Of a stretch of 64,000 nt of DNA, positions 60,177 to 64,000 are shown in pieces (position 1 is the stretch's first letter; each line of letters opens with the position of its first letter). The notes beneath the pieces are model-generated. The model searched no databases and had not been told where the DNA came from. It saw nothing but the letters and a program-made list of their open reading frames with translations. The stretch spans positions 6,448,001 to 6,512,000 of the forward strand of contig JAEVHH010000003.1 in assembly GCA_017607445.1 (NCBI GenBank). The letters are read 5' to 3'. The stretch comes from Histoplasma ohiense. Taxonomy: Eukaryota > Ascomycota > Eurotiomycetes > Onygenales > Ajellomycetaceae. Both the position numbers and the translations under genes were made by a program.

Positions 60177-60712
60177 TGTGACAGATTAGTATCTGTTAGT
60201 AATTAACTTATGCAATCAACTCCTCTTCTGCATCTGCTTGTTTCTGACTGTTGTGATCTCACATAATCTTTGATGTTCTTTCACTCTGTGCTTCATGCTT
60301 GTGTAGTTTCTAACAATTCTTCTGTGTAGCTTTTTAATATTCTTCTGCTCTGTGCTCTGTACTTGTGTAGTTTCTAATGATTCTTTTATATAGCTTCTAA
60401 TGTTCTTCTACTCTGTGTTTCACACTTGTATAGTCTCTAATGATTCTTCTGTGTAGCTCTCAATGATTCTCTCACCCCATGCTCCACACTTATATAGTTT
60501 CTAACAATTCTTATATATATCTCTTAATGTTCTTCTGCTCCACACTTCACTGTGGAGCAGCTTCTGATATTCTTCCACTCTGAACTTTCCTCTATAAGAA
60601 CTCTCTTCATATAATCTTTTTCTTCTGATTTCTTTTCTCTTTCTTTTCTTAATCAATTCATAATCTGTAATTAGGATAGTATCAAATCATTAATCGAAGT
60701 ACGCCCGTTACA
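60177..60712 (+). repeat. B5 3' LTR
   Basis: 536 bp, TGTGACAGATTAG... to ...CGAAGTACGCCCGTTACA, followed by GACTC (60713-60717). Confidence 0.94.
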
Positions 60713-61077
60713 GACTCAGTTCATTGATTCTAGTTCAGAGGCAGAGGACACTGCAGAGCAGTTTGAAGTGTACACATTTGTTCAGCAGAATTCTCTGCAA
60801 TTTTGAAGCATGCAGAACTGAGACAGATCATTGTTCAATAGACAAAGATCAGCACAGAATTCACTGTATATTGAGAGCTTCAGACACTCTATACTTCAAT
60901 TATGCAACTGAAAATTCAAGTTCTTGAACAACATGTTGATTTTGACAGCATCATCTCAGTCTTACTCATCTGCTTCTAGAAGTTTGCAATTGAATTTAGA
61001 AAGATAAGTTGTCAACACAACATTCATCTGACAAGTCTGATTAAATCAGTTCAACATCTTGACTTGAAGTGTAGAAT

Positions 61078-61358
61078 TGTGAGGTGTAGTGACAGTGTGA
61101 AGAGTAACAGTAGAAGATAGTTTATAGCATAGCAGAGATAATAGTAATATATTGTAAAGTATAGTATAGTAGCGTAATGTAGTGTAGTGTAGCTAATTGC
61201 TAAGGAAGAAAAGAAAGAGAAAGAAGATGTGCGAAATACATACATCAATATATATATACATGTAGAAATAGCGGTAGCGAGAGTATAATGGAAAGAGGTA
61301 AGAATAAGCGAAGATAATAAGGAAATAATAAATGAGTGCATTACACAAGTGCATTACA
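61078..61358 (-). repeat. A3 3' LTR with 13-bp terminal duplication
   Basis: TGTGAGGTG... with the terminal AAGTGCATTACA block present twice (ending 61345 and 61358), so the LTR appears 13 bp longer at its polypurine-tract side. Confidence 0.88.
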
Positions 61359-61722
61359 ATTGCCCCTCTTTTTTATAAGAGCTGCCCTCAGCGATTGTAT
61401 AGATTGCTTGCTAGTAGATAATTGCATTCCCATATTGTAAGTTCCGCTTGTTGATAGCAGTATATCGATCGCGTCCTCTAGATAGCTTGTATACGCATTG
61501 TTATTGATTTCCTAATGAGGTGGAATTGGTGGATTCTTTGGTTGCTAGAGATTGCATGCAGAGAAGCAAAAAGAATTTCTTTCTCTTTGAAGATTTCTCT
61601 TCTCTTTTAACTTGATCATTATCAAAGCTCTTTGCCCTCCTGCTGCAATTTTCTCATTTCTAATTTAATAAAGATTTTTAAATTTTCATTGGTTCTCTCT
61701 CTCTCTCCCCTCTTTTTTTGAA

Positions 61723-62611
61723 ATGGGCTTTCTTGAATATTCCAATTTTAAGTAAGTTGTTTTCTTGCTGGTGTTTATCATGTATTATTGCTGGTGTTCC
61801 TTGCCAGTGGTGTTATTAGTGTGGTCACATGCGCCACTAGCTCATTTCTGTATAGCATCATTTGCTGTTCACTTGTTATATTGCCTTAGCTCTAATCACA
61901 TGACACACAACAGTTGGATTCTGTGTGAACATTGTGCCTCTAAGCTGAGGAATGTTGACTTTTGGTGTGTGTTGGGGCCAAATGCTCAGAAGCATTGTGA
62001 GGCTTGTACCTCTGCAGAAAAATCCTGCAAACTCATAAGTAATTCTCTTTAATTCTTATTTCCTTTTTCTTTTTCTTCAAATTTGCTTTTGAATAGTGAT
62101 ATACTGATAATGATACTAGGTGTGTGATACACCTCTTCTGAGGCACATCATGCACAGATGAGTGTTTATCTTTGTGAGGGTGATAGCTGAGAAGAACATA
62201 ATCAATCACAAAAGTCATCTTCATCATTTAGTTAAACAATTGAATGCATCTTGTCTGATGATGCTGTCTGCTCAGAGCAGAACAGAGATGAATGCTCTGT
62301 GATCTCAGTGCTGAGCAGTGGCTGAGTCTGCAGAGATGCAGATTTTGAAGACTGTGATTGTGTCTGATTCTTTCAGAGTGAAGATGTTAGAGAAAGAGAA
62401 GGATGTGAAGAAGAGAATTTTGAAAGTGATGAGCTTCAGAGACTCTGTGATGAAGAGATCAATTGAGAAGAGATTGATGAGAAAGAAGTTAGCTGAAGAG
62501 TCAATGAAAAAGATTGTGAAGATGCTGATGACTGCAGTAATGTCTGTGATGCCTGCTTTCTTTGTCAATTTGTCACTGATGTCAGTGGAGCAGAGGGAGA
62601 GGATGCTCTGA
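61723..62611 (+). pseudogene. A3 antisense three-exon gene with six-Cys motif
   Basis: Exons 61723-61751 (29 nt), 61890-62034 (145 nt) and 62120-62611 (492 nt). Exon 2 is fully open and keeps all six cysteines (CEHC... CEAC... C), Trp before the third Cys included. Intron 1 has GTAAGT and TTGCCTTAG. Intron 2 donor is decayed to ATAAGT, and exon 3 starts GTG where A1 and A2 have ATG. The frame is kept through both joins. Confidence 0.72.
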
Positions 62612-63075
62612 ATAGTGAAGAAATGAGAGAAGAAGATGAAGAGAAATATCTTTCTTCATCAGATGTATCAGAGAATGAGTAGATTGATGAAAGAGAAGAG
62701 AAGTGAGAAGATAAATGTCTTATGAAATAAACATTTGTCTATACCTCTGCACCCAAAATGAGTGCCTGTAATATATGAGTATCAGAAGGAGTATTGGGCG
62801 AGGGTGGCAGAGAGAAGAGATGAGAGAAATGATGAAAGAGAGAAGAGAAAATGAGAGATGAAAGATGAGATGAAAGTGAATGAACTGAGAGTCTTTAGAC
62901 TTTTCTTAGAACTCATTTTCTTTGTTTTTTCCTTGCTTGTATGTTTTATTTTTTGTATTTATTATACTCAAATTGAATTTTTTTTCTTTTTTCTCTTTTC
63001 TCTGATAAAATCCTTCTAAAAAGAATGCATTTGATTGAAGTTTGAGTGAGATTTGTGCTTCTAGTATTTTTCAAT

Positions 63076-64000
63076 TTCAGATTTGCACTTCTGATGTCTT
63101 TTGACTTGAAGTTTATGCTTTTGATGTTTGAAAGTATGTTGATTTTGTATTTGTCATTCATTTTCTTGTTTGAGGAAGATTTTGAATGTCTGAGTGTTCA
63201 ATATGTTTTCTTTCAGTTTCCATGTATCACCACTAGAATCTCAATCTGTTCATCTCACAAGATATTTCAGAGGTTTGTTTTTTCATTGTCATTTTTCAAG
63301 AATTTCTTCAACTTGATATTCTTCTTCACTGTTGACAAGTTCCAGTCCTGGTTCTGATAGAGCTCCATTTCTGTGGTTGTATGGCTTCAATAAAGATACA
63401 TGAAATACAGAATGGATGCTTCTATATGAAGATGGCAGTTCTAGTTTGTACACTTGTTTTCTGATGATATTCAGAATTTTAAAGGATCCAACATATTTAT
63501 GATTGAGTTTGCAAACTGAGTGCAGCAATTGAAGATTTTTTGCATTGAGTATAACATAGTCATCTATTTTAAATTGTTGAAGTTTATATTTTACATTATA
63601 ATAGGTTTTCTGTGCTTGTTGTGTCTTTTGTAGATTCTTGATGAGTTTATGATGTGTTTCCTCAATATGTTTTGTGCAGCTAGCAGCATGTATGGCAACT
63701 GGTTGTGGTGGTTTGCTGACATTAATTTTCAAATCAGATTGATATCCCATTAAGGCTTCCGCGGGTGCCATTTCAGTAGAGGCATGTTGAGAGATATTGT
63801 AAACAAACTGTGCTAGCAGTAGCCAGCATGCCCAGTCATCTTGATGATAGTTGATAAAGCATTGAAGATAATGTTTCAAGATTTGATTTTGTCATTCCAT
63901 TTGATCATCTGTTTGAGGGTGAAAGGCTGTTGAAAGTTTCCAGTGTGCACCTAGCATATAACAAAAGGTGGATCAATAATGACTTGTAAACAGCAACCCT
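63076..64000 (-). pseudogene. pol: A3 pol C-terminus: integrase end and chromodomain (partial)
   Basis: From the window edge to 63076 this encodes the end of integrase. 196 codons are open at 63289-63879, the longest open pol stretch in the window, with HYLQCFINYHQDD and MAPAEALMGYQSD. The chromodomain is at about 63180-63320. The family stop TAA is here GAA, so the frame runs slightly further. Less decayed than A1. Confidence 0.9.

Larger units (their letters stand above)
34597..60189 (+). pseudogene. pol: B5 pol in three pieces (degenerate)
   Basis: 34597-34720 reaches the protease active site (AMIDS), where the retroposon enters. 49533-49653 continues the protease (GFLHYTLID-type, here D-F-L). 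Element C then interrupts, and 56802-60189 carries the end of protease, RT (about 57350-57970; YxDD reads YMNN at about 57745), RNase H, integrase (about 58900-59500) and chromodomain (about 60000-60110), ending TAG 60187-60189 in the LTR. One of the most decayed copies: Trp and Arg codons are widely TGA, with occasional TAA (57841). Confidence 0.9.
32675..60712 (+). mobile_element. B5: family B element carrying the retroposon and element C
   Basis: 536-bp LTRs 32675-33210 and 60177-60712, flanked by GACTC. Pol pieces 34597-34720, 49533-49653 and 56802-60189 sum to 124+121+3388 = 3633 nt, exactly the intact length. This validates both interrupting insertions and their target duplications. Confidence 0.95.
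32454..61077 (-). pseudogene. gag: B2 gag, split by B5 and cut by A3
   Basis: Pieces at 32454-32674 (zinc knuckle end, near 32550-32600) and 60718-61077 (capsid region, with the FKNLNFQLHN-type sequence at about 60905-60945). The piece lengths fit the 1014-nt family gag, whose N-terminal part lies beyond A3 outside the window. GACTC is duplicated at 32670-32674 and 60713-60717. Confidence 0.85.
16382..64000 (-). mobile_element. B2: family B element hosting all later insertions
   Basis: 3' LTR 16382-16915; pol in two pieces (16903-18478 and 30398-32454); gag in pieces (32454-32674, 60718-61077) and beyond the window. Insertions: B3 at 18479, B5 at 32675, A3 at 61078. The two pol pieces sum to 3633 nt, equal to intact B copies, which confirms that they are one element. 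The 5' LTR lies right of the window; the left target base run is GAGCT. Confidence 0.93.
61078..64000 (-). mobile_element. A3: family A chromovirus, 3' part only
   Basis: 3' LTR 61078-61358, antisense gene, and the C-terminal end of pol to the window edge. Inserted in B2 gag after AGAAT (61073-61077); the second target copy is outside the window. Confidence 0.94.

Overview
The window reads as a filamentous-fungus transposon graveyard (probably an ascomycete; the species cannot be named from this sequence). I see no intact host gene, rRNA, tRNA or CRISPR array. Almost every base belongs to one of three Ty3/gypsy chromovirus families (called A, B and C here), to one short non-LTR retroposon, or to small islands of older sequence. 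The evidence for a fungus is the chromodomain-bearing gypsy elements, 47-144 nt introns with GTAAGT/GTGAGT donors, and heavy transition-only decay of repeats resembling RIP.

Layout. Element B0 enters from the left edge (1-228, 7675-8082) and is split by the complete element A1 (229-7669, TSD CCCTG). An island of older sequence (8083-8498, continuing 14726-15639) is split by the complete element B1 (8499-14720, TSD GAAAA). A solo B LTR lies at 15645-16177. From 16382 to the right edge everything lies inside one minus-strand element, B2. B2 is broken by three insertions: B3 (18479-30392, TSD CAGAG), which itself carries B4 (20140-26367, TSD GTCAT); B5 (32675-60712, TSD GACTC); and A3 (61078 to beyond 64000). 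B5 is broken by a non-LTR retroposon (34721-49519, 13-bp TSD), which carries A2 (35424-42872, TSD TCTCT) and B6 (43170-49245, TSD AGCAG), and by element C (49654-56796, TSD GCCTC). Nesting is four deep. The boundaries check arithmetically: after the insertions are removed, pol is exactly 3633 nt in all six B copies (B1-B6), gag is 1014 nt in B1, B4, B5 and B6, and A1 and A2 share gag 1332 nt and pol 3822 nt.

The genes. Every family encodes gag with a CCHC knuckle and a pol of protease, RT, RNase H, integrase and chromodomain, with pol in the -1 frame relative to gag. A and C carry an A-AAA-AAC slippery heptamer at the join. No tRNA-type primer site follows the 5' LTRs. Instead the first bases after each LTR are complementary to a site inside the same LTR, downstream of a TATA box, as expected for Tf1-type self-priming. 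All copies are dead: premature stops are nearly all TGA, at both Arg and Trp positions.

The most interesting signal is an extra spliced gene on the antisense strand between integrase and the 3' LTR of families A and C. It encodes a six-cysteine motif C-x2-C-x10/11-C-x8/9-C-x2-C-x6-C, and a phase-0 intron always falls two codons after the sixth Cys. Family C has the module twice. The exon structure and reading frame are preserved in all three A copies. I know of no description of such a gene. Second, LTR-pair differences are essentially all transitions, at CpG and then CpC, not at CpA as in classical Neurospora RIP.
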